64,000 nt of DNA, taken from contig NC_086024.1 of NCBI RefSeq assembly GCF_036323735.1, positions 62,706,924 through 62,770,923 on the forward strand. Direction: 5' to 3'. Position numbers and translations under genes: made by a program. The notes beneath the pieces are model-generated. The model worked only from the letters and a program-made list of their open reading frames with translations. It did no database searches and was not told the DNA's origin. This stretch comes from Rattus norvegicus (lineage: Eukaryota; Chordata; Mammalia; Rodentia; Muridae). Of this stretch, positions 1 through 9,899 are shown piece by piece; position 1 is the first letter of the stretch, and every line of letters begins with the position of its first letter.

Positions 1-486
1 CACATTTGGAATTTCTGAGAAGTCAGCAGGAAACTTATGGAGCTGGCCAGGCTGCATCTCCCCTGGATAAAGAGCTCATTGACGGAATTTGGCAATAACA
101 AAGCAGCTACTCTTTTCTCCAGTTCTGTGAACAGGCCCGGGGATAGTTGGCAGTTGAGTTTATATAACCTATGAGTCTTTCAGGGAAAAGAATGCAAAAT
201 TAAGTGTAAAGTGATTATGTGCTTAGAATAGCAACATAAATCAAGCATTTATGGTTTTTTAAAGTAGGAAAATACCCAAAGCTTCACGGAATCTACAGAT
301 ACCACATATTTATGTGAATACTGGCATCAACAAACAGCCTAATTTACTAATATTTTACTATAGTTTTATCTTGCCCTCTTATGGCTATAATTTTCCACAA
401 TCATTTCATCCAGAGAATAGACAGCTCTCTTCTGATTATCAAAACACATTAAAAATTATTATACATGTTTAGACAAGTTTTGAAAC
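1..486. other. Unique AT-rich noncoding DNA
   Basis: No reading frame of note, no SINE and no simple repeat is recognisable. The sequence is AT-rich and CpG-poor, like ordinary mammalian intergenic or intronic DNA. Confidence 0.6.
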
Positions 487-590
487 AGATGAAGTGGCAC
501 ATATCTGAATCCCAGAGTTGTAAGGCAATCTAATACATGAGGAGTTCAAGGTCAGCCTGAGTTAGACAGTAAATTAGGTGAGTTAGAGAT
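487..590 (+). repeat. Old B1-like SINE fragment
   Basis: The stretch follows the order of a B1 element: a degraded left part resembling 'tgaatcccagagtt', then 'aggagttcaaggtcagcctg' and 'gagttagag'. It is diverged and has no clean A-tail or target duplication, so this is an old copy. The 92-codon reading frames that overlap its right edge are chance frames. Confidence 0.55.
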
Positions 591-931
591 ACCCATGATG
601 TCCTTTCTCTTCCCTTCTATTCAAGTACAGTAGGAGACATTGACTAGCAAGTAGGGTCTTATGACACCCCTTCAATGTCACTTTCAAGGCCCTGTGATAG
701 ATACTCCAATAAGAACAGCAGCGACAGAATTTATCCCACCTCTCTACCATTCTAACCCTGCAGTCCTGCAGGTAGTGAGCAAGACTGTCAAGCATGCAGG
801 TCCTGACATCTCCTCCAACCACCCTAGATGGCAGAGGGCTTTGGGAGGCGTCCTGGAACATAATAGGTATGAGGAATACACTTCTCTTTCACTGAAGGTA
901 CCATTATGTCTTAAGGAAACTAACCTTACAT

Positions 932-1170
932 GCTGAGCCTGGTAGTGACACAGACCTGAAATCCCAGCTACTCGGGTTTAGAAGATCATGAGCTCAAGGC
1001 TTTACCTAGGCTGTAGAGTGAGTTCAAGGCCATCCTGAACAACTCAGTGAGACTTTTCTAAAATAAAGAAACAAAAACAGGACTTGGGGTATAGTTCAGC
1101 AACAGAGCACTTGCCTAGCATTTGTAAGGTCCTAGTTCCATCTCCAGGTCAAAATTTTAAAAAGGAAAAA
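932..1170 (+). repeat. B4-family SINE (B1-like head, ID-like tail)
   Basis: The left half reads like B1 ('cctgaaatcccagctactcg', 'gagttcaaggccatcctgaa'). It is followed by an ID/tRNA-Ala-like segment with 'gtatagttcagcaacagagc' and 'acttgcctagcatttgtaag'. That fusion is the hallmark of the rodent B4 family. An A-rich end follows near 1155-1180. Divergence is considerable. Confidence 0.7.
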
Positions 1171-1489
1171 GAAAATTACCAAGAAGCCCAGGAGGTGCAT
1201 TAAATACACAAATTCCCAGCTTTCACTGGCATTTCTGTTTCAGAATTTGGATCAAAGCAAAGACTGTTTTTATTAAATGCCTGCCATTCTTAATATTGTC
1301 CCACACTTTAGAAATAGAACTTTCAGATAATACCATCTCCACTTTAAATTAAGTAACTTAAAATTGGCAATATCATTCCCCTTGTTTCTGAGTTTCTAAG
1401 GCATGGGATTGCATTCAGACAGTAGTATGAGTGGGGGGGGCTTTATGTGGAAAATGTGTACATTTGTGAAGTATGAATGATATATGGGT

Positions 1490-1703
1490 TCATGTACGAG
1501 TTGTATTGTATAATTTGTGGAGTGTTGATTGTGTGTGTGTGGTATTTTTGAGGCACATCTGTGCATGATATGTGTGAGACTATATAGACATGGAGCTGGC
1601 ATACATTTGGGTCATGTGAGTTGTATGTGTCTCTAAGTGTATGAAGCGTGTATTAATTTTATATTAAAATTTCTGGAGTAGTGTGTGAATATGTAATACC
1701 TAG

Positions 1704-1754
<51 letters not shown>

Positions 1755-2080
1755 ATTGTGACGTGGGAAATGATATGAATAAGTGTATGGTACTTCTGGA
1801 GGAGCAAGTGGGTATAAGTTGAATATATGTGCATATGGCATGACATGTGTAACTATGTGGTACTTGTCAGCTTCTGTGTGATGCCTATGTGGGTTGCATG
1901 TAAGTAGTATATAAAATGAACTGATGTGTATAGATAGGTCTGTGGCACCTTTGGGGGCTAGGGATGTGAGTAGGTACATGTGGTGTGTGGAGTGGCACAT
2001 CTAAGCATGTATACCTGTGATGTGTGTATGTGTGTGTGTGGTGAATGGAAATGAGCCTTGCATGTGTATGTGAACATGGG
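1490..2080. repeat. Degenerate TG-rich tandem tract
   Basis: About 600 bp is strongly enriched in TG/TATG on the plus strand. Imperfect copies of a phrase like 'tgtggtacttctggagg' recur near 1538, 1785, 1853 and 1940 at irregular spacing. It looks like a decayed minisatellite or TG-rich low-complexity DNA. The minus-strand 113-codon frame inside it comes from composition. Confidence 0.5.
1706..1750. repeat. (GA)n microsatellite
   Basis: An uninterrupted GA dinucleotide run of about 45 bp lies inside the TG-rich tract. A perfect array of this length is likely to vary in length between individuals. Confidence 0.95.
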
Positions 2081-2929
2081 AGGAATTGTGGGATAAGGTT
2101 TTCTTAGAAGGCTTGAGGGAAACAAGAGAACACCTCACTTTCACTTGCATGCACTGTCCATACCAAGTACCTTGAAGAAGTAAAACTCATTTAAACTCAT
2201 TTTGTTATATCTTAATTCATGCATCCCTTCCTCATCTGCCTTTGTACTTATTACCTGGTTTCTGTAATTAGCTGCTATTAATCTCATTAGTAAGAAGAAA
2301 GATGACGGGTAGCCATTTTGAATTCCTGTTCTATCAGTGACAGATCCAAAAGCTACCCACCACTCCACAAGGTCTGTTAGGCCATATCATCTGCTTTCCT
2401 ACTCTGAGGAGTGAAGGTGGAGGGCTGGGCTTCAAGAGCAGAGACTTGGGTTGAATTCTGGCCTGTGACTTGGTCACCTATGGTCAATAGTACTTACCTC
2501 ATATGCTGAAACAAGGTTAAATCAGACCAAGTCAGGAAAACACTAAGTGCTCGCATGTACCAATTTCCTTCTGCTCTCTTCTTAAACCAAGAAAGGAGGA
2601 AGATACAGGAGGGAGAGGGAGAGAAGCCGTGGAAGGAGAATATGGCGGGTGACATTAAGATTCCATGCTGTACCTTTACAGGTTGTTATAAATGTTCTTA
2701 AGGGATGGATGTGTATTGGGCTTTGTATGTTTAGGTGGCAATTATAGCTTATCAACTGGGTCAAAGGTTACTGTGTTCTATGTTCTTTTATGTGCATATT
2801 TAAGTGTAAGGGAGTGTGGGGCGCTAGTCTGGGCTGCCACAGAATTGGAATGTGTGCTTCTGGCAAGATATCCAGCAGATATCTTGGGGCACCACGGTGC
2901 CGGACCTAGTGGAGGATAAAAGACAACCA
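2081..2929. other. Unique noncoding DNA
   Basis: I see no repeat family or gene. Short open frames on both strands have no recognisable similarity and no supporting start context. The right end runs into a T-rich stretch (2931-2955) beside the Phb2 pseudogene. Confidence 0.5.
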
Positions 2930-2989
2930 TACTTTTTTTATTTTTTATATTTTTACAACAACAATATGTAACAATTATTTTTGGCTTTA

Positions 2990-4130
2990 GTTCAAGTAAT
3001 AAAATTTTTATTGAGAATTCCCGGCATGGTGGTTATCTCCCCCATTCTAGGAGAGGGACAACGCTACAGGAAATCGCTGAGATATCACACTGTCCCCTGT
3101 TCCGCCTTCCCAGCCAATTCAGGAAGAAGGAAACCTTCTGAAAGGGTTTGGTCTTCAGTCTTCCTTAATCCAAGAGAGCAGATGCAGAAGAATCCATTAC
3201 ATGAAGCCTGGGTCAGGGTGAGGTGTGCTTGACCCCCTAGCTGGCTTCTCCCAACTGGAGAAGTCCGACAACTTCTCTCTGATGGGGTTCCTGATGTCCA
3301 CATTCCTTTCTTACCCTTAATGAGGCTGTCACTTCCCCCCAGTAAAGCGTTCATCCTGTAGATTCAGCACAAGGTTGTCCGCTGTGAGATGGATTCGGTT
3401 CTGTGACGTGGCGATCATCTTAGAGACGTTCTGGGCAGCCGGGATCTTTGGGAGCTTGATATAGCCAGGATTCTTGCTCAGGGCTTCTCCAAGCATCTTG
3501 GCAGCCTCCGCCTCTGCCTCCCCCTCAGGCTGCACAATCTTCTGTCATTGTTCCTGCTTTGCTTTCTCCACCCAACACTGGGCCCACTGGACTTCCTGCT
3601 GGGCCACTTGTTCGGCTTCTACAGCAGCTTGTACTCTCAGCTGAAGCTCAGCTCTGTGATAGCTATATCATCCAGGATGAGGCTGAAGTCCTTGGCATGT
3701 TCTGTCAGCTCTCTTCGGATCAACAGGGACACCTGAGCCCGTTGGTAATCAGCTGCGAGGTATTGAACTTGGCCACCACACTCTTGAGCCACAGGCCATT
3801 TACAATGGACCGCAGCACTCACTCCTCGTAGTCTAGCCCTAGGCACTGGTACATTCTGGGGAGCTCCTGGGCCTTGGGCCGAGATAGTATGAGCAGGGAG
3901 ATGTTCACCATCTGCGTGTCTTTGGAGCCTGTTGTGGGGGCAGGGGTGGAGATTTTTCAAGGTCTGGCCCGAATGTTATAGATGATGGGGTACTGGAACC
4001 AGAAGCAGCTTCAGCACCGCGTCCATGCCCCGAGGCCTGGCGGGCAGGCATCTGGCTAAGTAAGTCCTTTAAGTTCTGGGCCTTGTCTGATCCTCCTGAA
4101 GGCACTCCAGGGGTCAGAGGGCGTGCCCGC
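2990..4130 (-). pseudogene. Processed prohibitin-2 (Phb2) pseudogene
   Basis: Minus-strand translation gives broken but clear blocks of prohibitin-2, the inner-mitochondrial-membrane ring and scaffold protein. The visible blocks are AQNLKDL near the N-terminus (4084 downward), [14 protein letters not shown] and KDFSLILDD (3637-3760), [17 protein letters not shown] (about 3430-3500), [17 protein letters not shown] (about 3350-3410) and SDSLIKGKK (about 3307-3335). No introns separate them, which marks a retrocopy. Lesions include: the start codon changed to AAG (4082-4084); an internal deletion that joins the N-terminal segment directly to the part encoding the 'FQYPII' region; several frameshifts, one near 3345; and a stop codon apparently replaced by GGA at 3304-3306. 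A reverse-complement AATAAA lies near 3006-3012, where the mRNA 3' end should be. It is not functional as a protein gene. Confidence 0.9.
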
Positions 4131-4620
4131 CAGCTTCTACCCCACTCCAGTTATAGACCTTGCCTTGCACAGCTGTAATGATTTTTTTTTTAATTACTCT
4201 TGCAACACCTGAAATCCTCCTGAGCGTCACAGGCATGTCCTTGAGCAAACATTGGCTAAAAGTGATTAGGTCTCATTTTGACCTTGGAAAGAAGGTCATC
4301 TTTTTGCAGACCCAGAAATAGATGCTACTGAGTCCTTCCCACACTTTTACATTGGCCACGGAACATCTTTGAAGGCCCAGGGTTCAGTCATTAAATAAAT
4401 TCCAAGAAACTATCAGAGCCCCTAGATAACGGCGCTTGCCAAATAAAATAACTAGTTCTAACTTGCACTGAACATTATCTGAAGACATCTGGGCTGAGTG
4501 TCTTATCTGTGTGAAACACACAAGTCTCCCTATAGCAAATTCATAACCATAGGCTTTCAGCTCTAAGATGTAAGATACCAATGAAGCTAAAGTCATATTA
4601 GTAAAAAGCACAAAAATAAA
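4131..4620. other. Unique noncoding DNA
   Basis: The stretch follows the 5' side of the Phb2 retrocopy and includes a short T-run (4182-4192). Nothing else is recognisable. Confidence 0.45.
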
Positions 4621-4626
4621 GGGGAG

Positions 4627-4700
4627 GAGGTAAAAGTCTGTGGTAGAGCTCTACCCTGTGTGTCCCAGGTTCCTAGGTTTAGTCCTGAGTACTGCAAAAG
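4627..4700 (+). repeat. ID-like / B4 3' fragment
   Basis: 'ctgtggtagagctctaccct' and 'gtttagtcctgagtactgca' resemble the tRNA-derived A-box/B-box part of ID and B4 elements, followed by A-rich sequence. It is short and diverged. Confidence 0.5.
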
Positions 4701-4883
4701 CAAAAGTAGAAACAAACTTCAAACTTCCATTCCAGCGCTAGGGTAATGGCATGAGGGTTATCAAGTCAGAAGTCAACTCAGGCTGAAACACCAAAATAAA
4801 GAAGAGAGAAAATAGATGAGAGTCTTCCCATCTTCATTTTAACGAAAACGTTAGCTTGAGGGGTAGGTTGTGTAACGTTTGCT

Positions 4884-5003
4884 TTGGGGTGGGGTTGGGG
4901 GTGGGGGTATCTGCATAGCTCTGACTGTCCTGAAATTCACTCTATAGCCCAGTCTGGCCTCTCATGTGCTGTGATTAAAGGTATGAGCCACCACACTTAG
5001 CCT
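4884..5003 (-). repeat. B1 SINE fragment, minus strand, with G-rich edge
   Basis: Reverse-orientation B1 landmarks are present: 'cctgaaattcactctatagc', 'ccagtctggcctctcatgtg' and 'gattaaaggtatgagccacc'. On its left lies a G-run cluster (4884-4908) with several runs of four or more G, which could form a G-quadruplex. Confidence 0.7.
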
Positions 5004-5339
5004 AGGTGTGTGTGTGTTTGTTTGTTTGTTTGTTAAGTAATTTACTCTCAATTGACTGAGACATCTTTTAGATATACTGGGTTGAGGGATAACACACATG
5101 CTACCCAAGTTTAGCATACAAACTCAGAGGAGAAAAGACTCTGTGTCAGGCTCTGGTGAGGTGATTACAGGGCAAGTTCTGGCTAATGGTTAGCACTAAG
5201 GTGGTTCTTGAGAGTGGCAGATAGGAGGACTTAGGACTCTAACCAAACCCAGGTCTGTAAAATATACAGACCTAAAATGCCCTTAGAAAATAGAATAACT
5301 CAAAGTAAAGGTTCTTTCCAGTAGAATTTTTTAGTAAAT

Positions 5340-5340
<1 letters not shown>

Positions 5341-5398
<58 letters not shown>
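5341..5398. repeat. (CT)n microsatellite
   Basis: Almost pure CT dinucleotide repeat of about 56 bp. It directly abuts the minus-strand B1 on its right, where the reverse complement of a B1 A-tail would be expected. Confidence 0.95.
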
Positions 5399-5401
<3 letters not shown>

Positions 5402-5545
5402 ACAGGGTCTCTCTACAGAGATAGCCCTAGCTTCCCTAAAACTCATTACGTAGACCAGGCTGGCCTTGAACTCACAGAGATCCGCCTTCCTCTAACTTCT
5501 GAATACTGGGACTAAAGGCGTGTACTAACACAGCAGTTTGGTGTT
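5399..5545 (-). repeat. B1 SINE, minus strand
   Basis: Near-complete reverse-orientation B1: 'gacagggtctctctacagag', 'gtagaccaggctggccttga', 'actcacagagatccgccttc' and 'ctgggactaaaggcgtgtac'. The neighbouring (CT)n array at the tail side suggests the array grew from the original A-rich tail. Confidence 0.9.
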
Positions 5546-6435
5546 TGGGTTTTTTTTGGGGGGGTAAGGGGTAAGGGGATGGGGGGGTGGTGGTAGGTTT
5601 CTCTCCTACCCTATTTTTTGTGACAAAGTCAATTACTAAACCGGTAATTTGATGAGCCTAGCTGACCACCAAGCCGCTGGGATCCTGTCTCTGCCCCTGC
5701 AGCCCTGGAATTTTAAGCATATATGCTGCTGCATGCGGTTTTTTTTAATGTGGGTTCTGAGGAGCCTAACGGATCTGGATGCCTGTGTGGCAAGCACTTT
5801 ACCAACTGAGCCAGACTCTTGTGCTCCCTACTTAATCAGTTTATACACCACGACATTTAAATTGTGCACCAGAAACCAGTTCCATTTATACACTGACATC
5901 AAGATAGTGCAAGAAAATCTGCCGGCATGGATTGCTTCCCAGCCGATTCTGATTTGCCCCCAAGGAAAGCCAGGCATTAGGAATTCTAATCAAAAGCACC
6001 AGGAAGAATAAGAAAATGTACACCCATTCAAGACGCTCTCCGTGTAACAGGAAACGACACTATCCTTCCTTTTTGCAAAATTCCATATGCATAAAAGTAA
6101 AATTCAAACACAGCTGTGCCCTGCTCATTATAACAGATGTATTTCTGGAATGTTAATCAAATATTTTAATGGAGGATTATGTTTTACATGCACTAGATGA
6201 ATGTTTTCCTGCTTTTTCTGTTCTAACAAGTATATTTTTTCTAATTCTATTTCAAGCAAAAATAAGATAAAATGAAGTAAAAAGGAGGGAATTTGTGTTG
6301 CCCATATACCCACTAGCACATGCTTAGACTCCCAGTAGCCATCCCCTTAAAGAGAGCTGAGTCTTTCCCTACCCACAGTCCTCCCTTTAATTGTGAGAAC
6401 TATGTTTCATCATTCTTCCCACAATTTTTAAGAGT
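5546..6435. other. Unique noncoding DNA with G-rich patch
   Basis: A G-rich patch at 5560-5602 (runs such as 'gggggggg' and 'ggggggg') is followed by ordinary AT-rich sequence. The 120-codon frame at 5649-6011 has no recognisable domain and I regard it as chance. Confidence 0.5.
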
Positions 6436-6439
6436 TCTC

Positions 6440-7260
6440 TTGTATGGCTTTGTCTAGGCTGTTACTTTGGGGGACAGGGACTGTCATAGAAGCCTTTTAC
6501 GTCCTTCTTTCACAGCTTTGGGTCTGTGGTCATCAGTACAACTGCAAAAGTAGCTTCCTTGACTTTTACAGTCAGAGGGAGCACAGATCATGGGCTTCTA
6601 CCTGGTTTCTGGCCACAGCACAGACCACAAACATCCACATAGTGCCCAGCCTCAGCGTGTGCCATGGATCTCAACTTGGTCTCTGGTGTCGTTACAGACC
6701 CTAGTCATCAATACGACCCTCTGCTGCAGCACCACAGACACCATCAAAGCCCTCAGCAGCAGTGCAGGCCAAAGGCCTCAGGGGCAACACGGGCCATGGA
6801 CACCAATTTGGTTCCTGGCAGCAGCTTGGCTCATGAACATCAACATGGCTTGGGGCAGCAGCGCAGACCGTAGATGTCTGCCTGGCCTTTGATGGTAACA
6901 CTGGCCATGGACATCAACATGACCCCTGGCTGCAGCAGGACCACAGACCCCAACATGGCCCTCTGCAGCAGCATGGACCATTGATAGCAATGGCTTCAGG
7001 TGGCAGTTCAGGCCCCTCACATCAACATGCCCTCTGGCAGCAACCCAGACAACGTGCACCAGCACGGCTTCCTACGGTATCGCAGACTACAAACGTGCTC
7101 GTGGACTCCAGTGGTGGATCAGACCAGAGACATCCACTTTGACCTTGGGCTTCGACATGACCTGAGGCATTGGACCACAGATACTAACATGGCTTCCAGG
7201 AGCAGCATGAACCATGGAGGTCTTTCGAGAGAGTCGAATCCAGAAAATGAACCATTCTTC
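6440..7260. repeat. Degenerate GC-rich tandem-like repeat, family not assigned
   Basis: Phrases such as 'gcagcagcacagaccac', 'acatcaacatggcc' and 'ctggcagcagc' recur every few tens of bases across about 800 bp. They create overlapping open frames (for example 7000-7581) with no known domain. The pattern resembles the GC-rich noncoding part of old rodent L1 or LTR repeats, but I cannot assign a family from sequence alone. Confidence 0.5.
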
Positions 7261-8060
7261 ATTTCAGACATTCTGTCCTTGCTCAAAATCAAGGTGGTGA
7301 TGAGGCTAGGCGGTATGTTGGGAGGCTGGATCTACACACGCTCCCTTCTGGCGAACGCCACCGTGCCGACCCTACTCTGCAGCAACATGTTCCCCTGCCG
7401 ACTACGGCCTTCTCTCACCCCTGTCACCCCTGTCATGCCTCTATTTCTGCCTCTTTCCATTGTGCACGTTCTGCCCATTCCTCCATCTTCCCCACCTCTC
7501 CATCTCAACTTTGTTGGCAGGGTGTCACACGGTATATTCTTCTGCCCCAACAGCTTTACAAGGAAGTATTCGTTGCAATGAGTCATTGGCCTGGTTCACA
7601 GTTTCTGGCTTCTTACACACCATAAATGCTCGGATATTCTCCTGTTGCCTGGAGTCAGGGTGATCTTGTGACTAGGCAGGACCTCCAGGGCAGATTCCGT
7701 GAAAACTCCTGGCTGCCACACACCTCCCAGCCCTGAAACTCCCCAGGCTAGGCCTTTATGCTTTTAATGCTGCCAGTGCTCTCCGACTCTAAGGTCTCCA
7801 AACTGGGTAGGATCACAGCTGGAGCCATAGCTGCTTCATGCTGGGAGCCGACCAGTGGGTCTAAGGTTGGCCCTATTCAGTAATGACATCTGTTTCTGCT
7901 GAGCTGGCTCCCCCACACACTCCACGAGCTTGTAAATGGAGTAGATGTTGGGGTGGACCAACTCAATGATGGCTGCGGAGTTAGTTAGCCTGGGCCTCTT
8001 GGCCTCTTCTGGGTGGTACTGGCCAGTGCAAGCCTGGAATTATGATGGAGGTCCTGAACT
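7261..8060. repeat. Unassigned dispersed repeat, copy 1
   Basis: Parts of this segment match a second place in the window (about 45300-45640) in the same order. 'ctggcttct...ccataaatgctcggat' (about 7605-7635) aligns with 45410-45440. The 'gttggggtgg..caactca' block (7947-7965) aligns with 45557-45573. This shows a dispersed repeat, probably an L1 noncoding segment of older type; the exact family is unresolved. Confidence 0.5.
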
Positions 8061-8137
8061 ACTTTTAAAACTACTGGACAATCTAATTGCCCCAAATCAG
8101 ACACATTTTAACAAATTTCAACTTCAAGGGATTGAAG

Positions 8138-8369
8138 TGGGAGGGGAGGCCCTTGATCCTGTGAAGGCTCGATGCCCCAGCCTACAGGAATGCTAGAGTG
8201 GTGAGGCGGGAGGGGTGGGTGAGTCAGGGAGCCCCCTCTTAGAAGCAGGGAGGAGGGGGAATGGGATAAGGGCTTATGGAGGGGAAACTGGGAAGGGGGA
8301 TAACATTTGAAATGTAAATAAATAAAATAACCAAGTAAAGAAATTCAGTAAAGAAAGTCAGTATCAACA

Positions 8370-8401
<32 letters not shown>
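8138..8401 (+). mobile_element. 5'-truncated L1 3' UTR
   Basis: The end part matches other L1 3' ends in this window: 'gatgccccagcctacagg', a G/A-rich tract, 'ggggataacatttgaaatgt' and 'aaataaataaaata', then a long A-run (8373-8401). Only the last 260 bp or so of the element was copied. No clean target-site duplication was found. Confidence 0.8.
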
Positions 8402-8403
<2 letters not shown>

Positions 8404-8589
8404 ATTGTAAATAGACCCCAAGACTTTGGAATGCTGCAGCGCTCCAGTATGTGGAACCATGCATACTGTCCCACTCTTAATCCCTAACAACTCCCTCTCT
8501 GATAGTTTGCAATTGTCATTTAAGTAGAATTGGCCAGCATATAAGCGTTGGAGACTAGCTTATGTCATTTCATATCCTTCCCTCAAGGT

Positions 8590-9300
8590 CCACACAAATG
8601 ACTGAGTGTATCACTAACACATGCATTCTTACTGTTCACTCCCGTGGTAGACACATGTACCAAAGGGCACTTGGACAGTTTCTAGTATTCAGCCACTGCA
8701 ATAAAACTGAGTAAATACTCATGTGTAAATGCCTGCCCGAATATATATGTTTTCATTTCTCTAGTTAGCGTCCCTTTCAGTTTCCAGATTGCCTGTGCCA
8801 TTGGCAACCTCTCAGCAACTATGTGTGAGTGACCCAGTTCTCCACAGTTTCCCCAGCATATGGCATGGCCACTGGTTTTCATGTGAGCTATTCTGATTGG
8901 TGAGGTGGGAGACATATTTCTGTGCTGGCTACAAGGAAACGGGTACCTTTGCTGTTGTCTTAGCCCCTGATAGAACATACATTCTTATCTTTGGTTCATT
9001 TTACAGATGGGTTGTGACTTTTCAGTAGTGTTGGAGTTTTTAAAAAATCTTGAAAGAATATATAAATATACATATTTCCAATATATAATATATATATAAA
9101 AAATATACATATTATTTTTCCCTCAAAACATGTTCTTTGTGAAATACCTGTTCACATTCAGTCTGTAGTTTATCTTTTCAGGCTCCTTCATAGGACAAAA
9201 GGTTTTAGTGTTGATGAAATCTATCTATTCTAATATGCTACACTTGATCTTAGCCAAAAGGCTGAGAAGCGATCCATTCTAATATGCTTTGGGTGTTTTA
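8590..9300 (-). mobile_element. Ancient L1 ORF2 fragment, minus strand
   Basis: The plus strand shows the order typical of the reverse complement of the 3' part of old mammalian L1 ORF2: 'gttttcatttctctagttag', then 'gccattggcaacctctcagc', then 'gagctattctgattggtgag', then 'gtagtttatcttttcaggct' and 'aaaggttttagtgttgatga'. It is strongly diverged with no open frame. The U2 fragment at 9238-9273 was inserted into it later. Confidence 0.65.
9238..9273 (-). pseudogene. Truncated U2 snRNA 5' fragment (retro-inserted)
   Basis: The reverse complement of these 36 nt equals nucleotides 1-36 of U2 snRNA with one difference: A instead of G at position 11. It starts exactly at the U2 5' end and stops at the start of the branch-site pairing region. 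It is flanked by 13-bp direct repeats 'attctaatatgct' (9227-9239 and 9276-9288), so it was inserted through a staggered break. There is no A-tail. 3'-truncated snRNA pseudogenes flanked by short direct repeats are a known mammalian class. The fragment lacks the Sm site and cannot act as a spliceosomal RNA. Confidence 0.9.
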
Positions 9301-9302
9301 TT

Positions 9303-9470
9303 CTCTTTTTTTTAGGGGGTGGGGGGACAGACTAGGAACAGGGGGATAGGTTGAAACAGGTTTGTAGCCCAGGCTATCCTAGAACTCACTAGGTAACCCA
9401 AGCCTGCCTGATCTCACCCCAGTCCTCCTTCCTTAGCATCCTGAGTTCTGGAGTTACGGATGTGAGCCTC
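9303..9470 (-). repeat. Old B1-like SINE, minus strand
   Basis: Diverged reverse-orientation B1 features: a T-run, then 'tttgtagcccaggctatcct', 'agaactcactaggtaaccca' and 'gagttctggagttacggatg'. The order is right but the sequence is degraded. Confidence 0.6.
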
Positions 9471-9489
9471 GACGGTCGGCGATCTTTTC

Positions 9490-9890
9490 ATCTCCTCCAC
9501 TGTGTGGCTCAACTTTCTGTCACTGCAACACTAGATCTGAAAGAATCTACTAAGAAGGAGGAAAGGTTTGCTTCGGTTCACAGTTTCCAGTCTTCTAGCC
9601 ATAGCCACCCGAGCCTGTCCACTTGTACTTGTGGTAACACAAAATATCACAGCAACATGGCAGGAGCCTGCAGTGGAGGGAGCCTGTTTATCCCATGATA
9701 GCCAGGAAACTGAGAGACAGGAAGGGGTCTGTGTCCTGATATCTTTTTCAAGGGAAAGTCTACAATACATCATTCCTCCAAGTAGGCTCCATCTCTGGAA
9801 GATTTCATTTCCCAACAGCACCCTGAGTCAGACCAAGCCTGTAACACATGACCATTGGAGAAACTTATCAAAACCAAAACATGCATGATG
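9490..9890. repeat. Possible old interspersed repeat, class unresolved
   Basis: The stretch begins with 'ctgtcactgcaacactagat' and 'ggaaaggtttgcttcggttc' and goes on to 'caacatggcaggagcctgca' and 'aacagcaccctgagtcagac'. It resembles the layout of rodent MaLR or DNA-transposon fossils that start 'tgctgtgac...aaggaaag'. It also resembles the segment at 25865-26160. I cannot name the family with confidence. Confidence 0.35.
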
Positions 9891-9899
9891 AGCAATCTC

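Noticed and set aside
7000..7581. 193-codon frame with a repetitive N-terminal part
   Set aside because: It lies in a dispersed GC-rich repeat. Overlapping frames occur on the other strand, and no domain or splice structure was seen.
9238..9273. Functional U2 snRNA gene
   Set aside because: Only the first 36 nt are present, with no Sm site, no 3' stem-loops and no visible snRNA promoter elements upstream. The flanking direct repeats mark it as a retro-insert.
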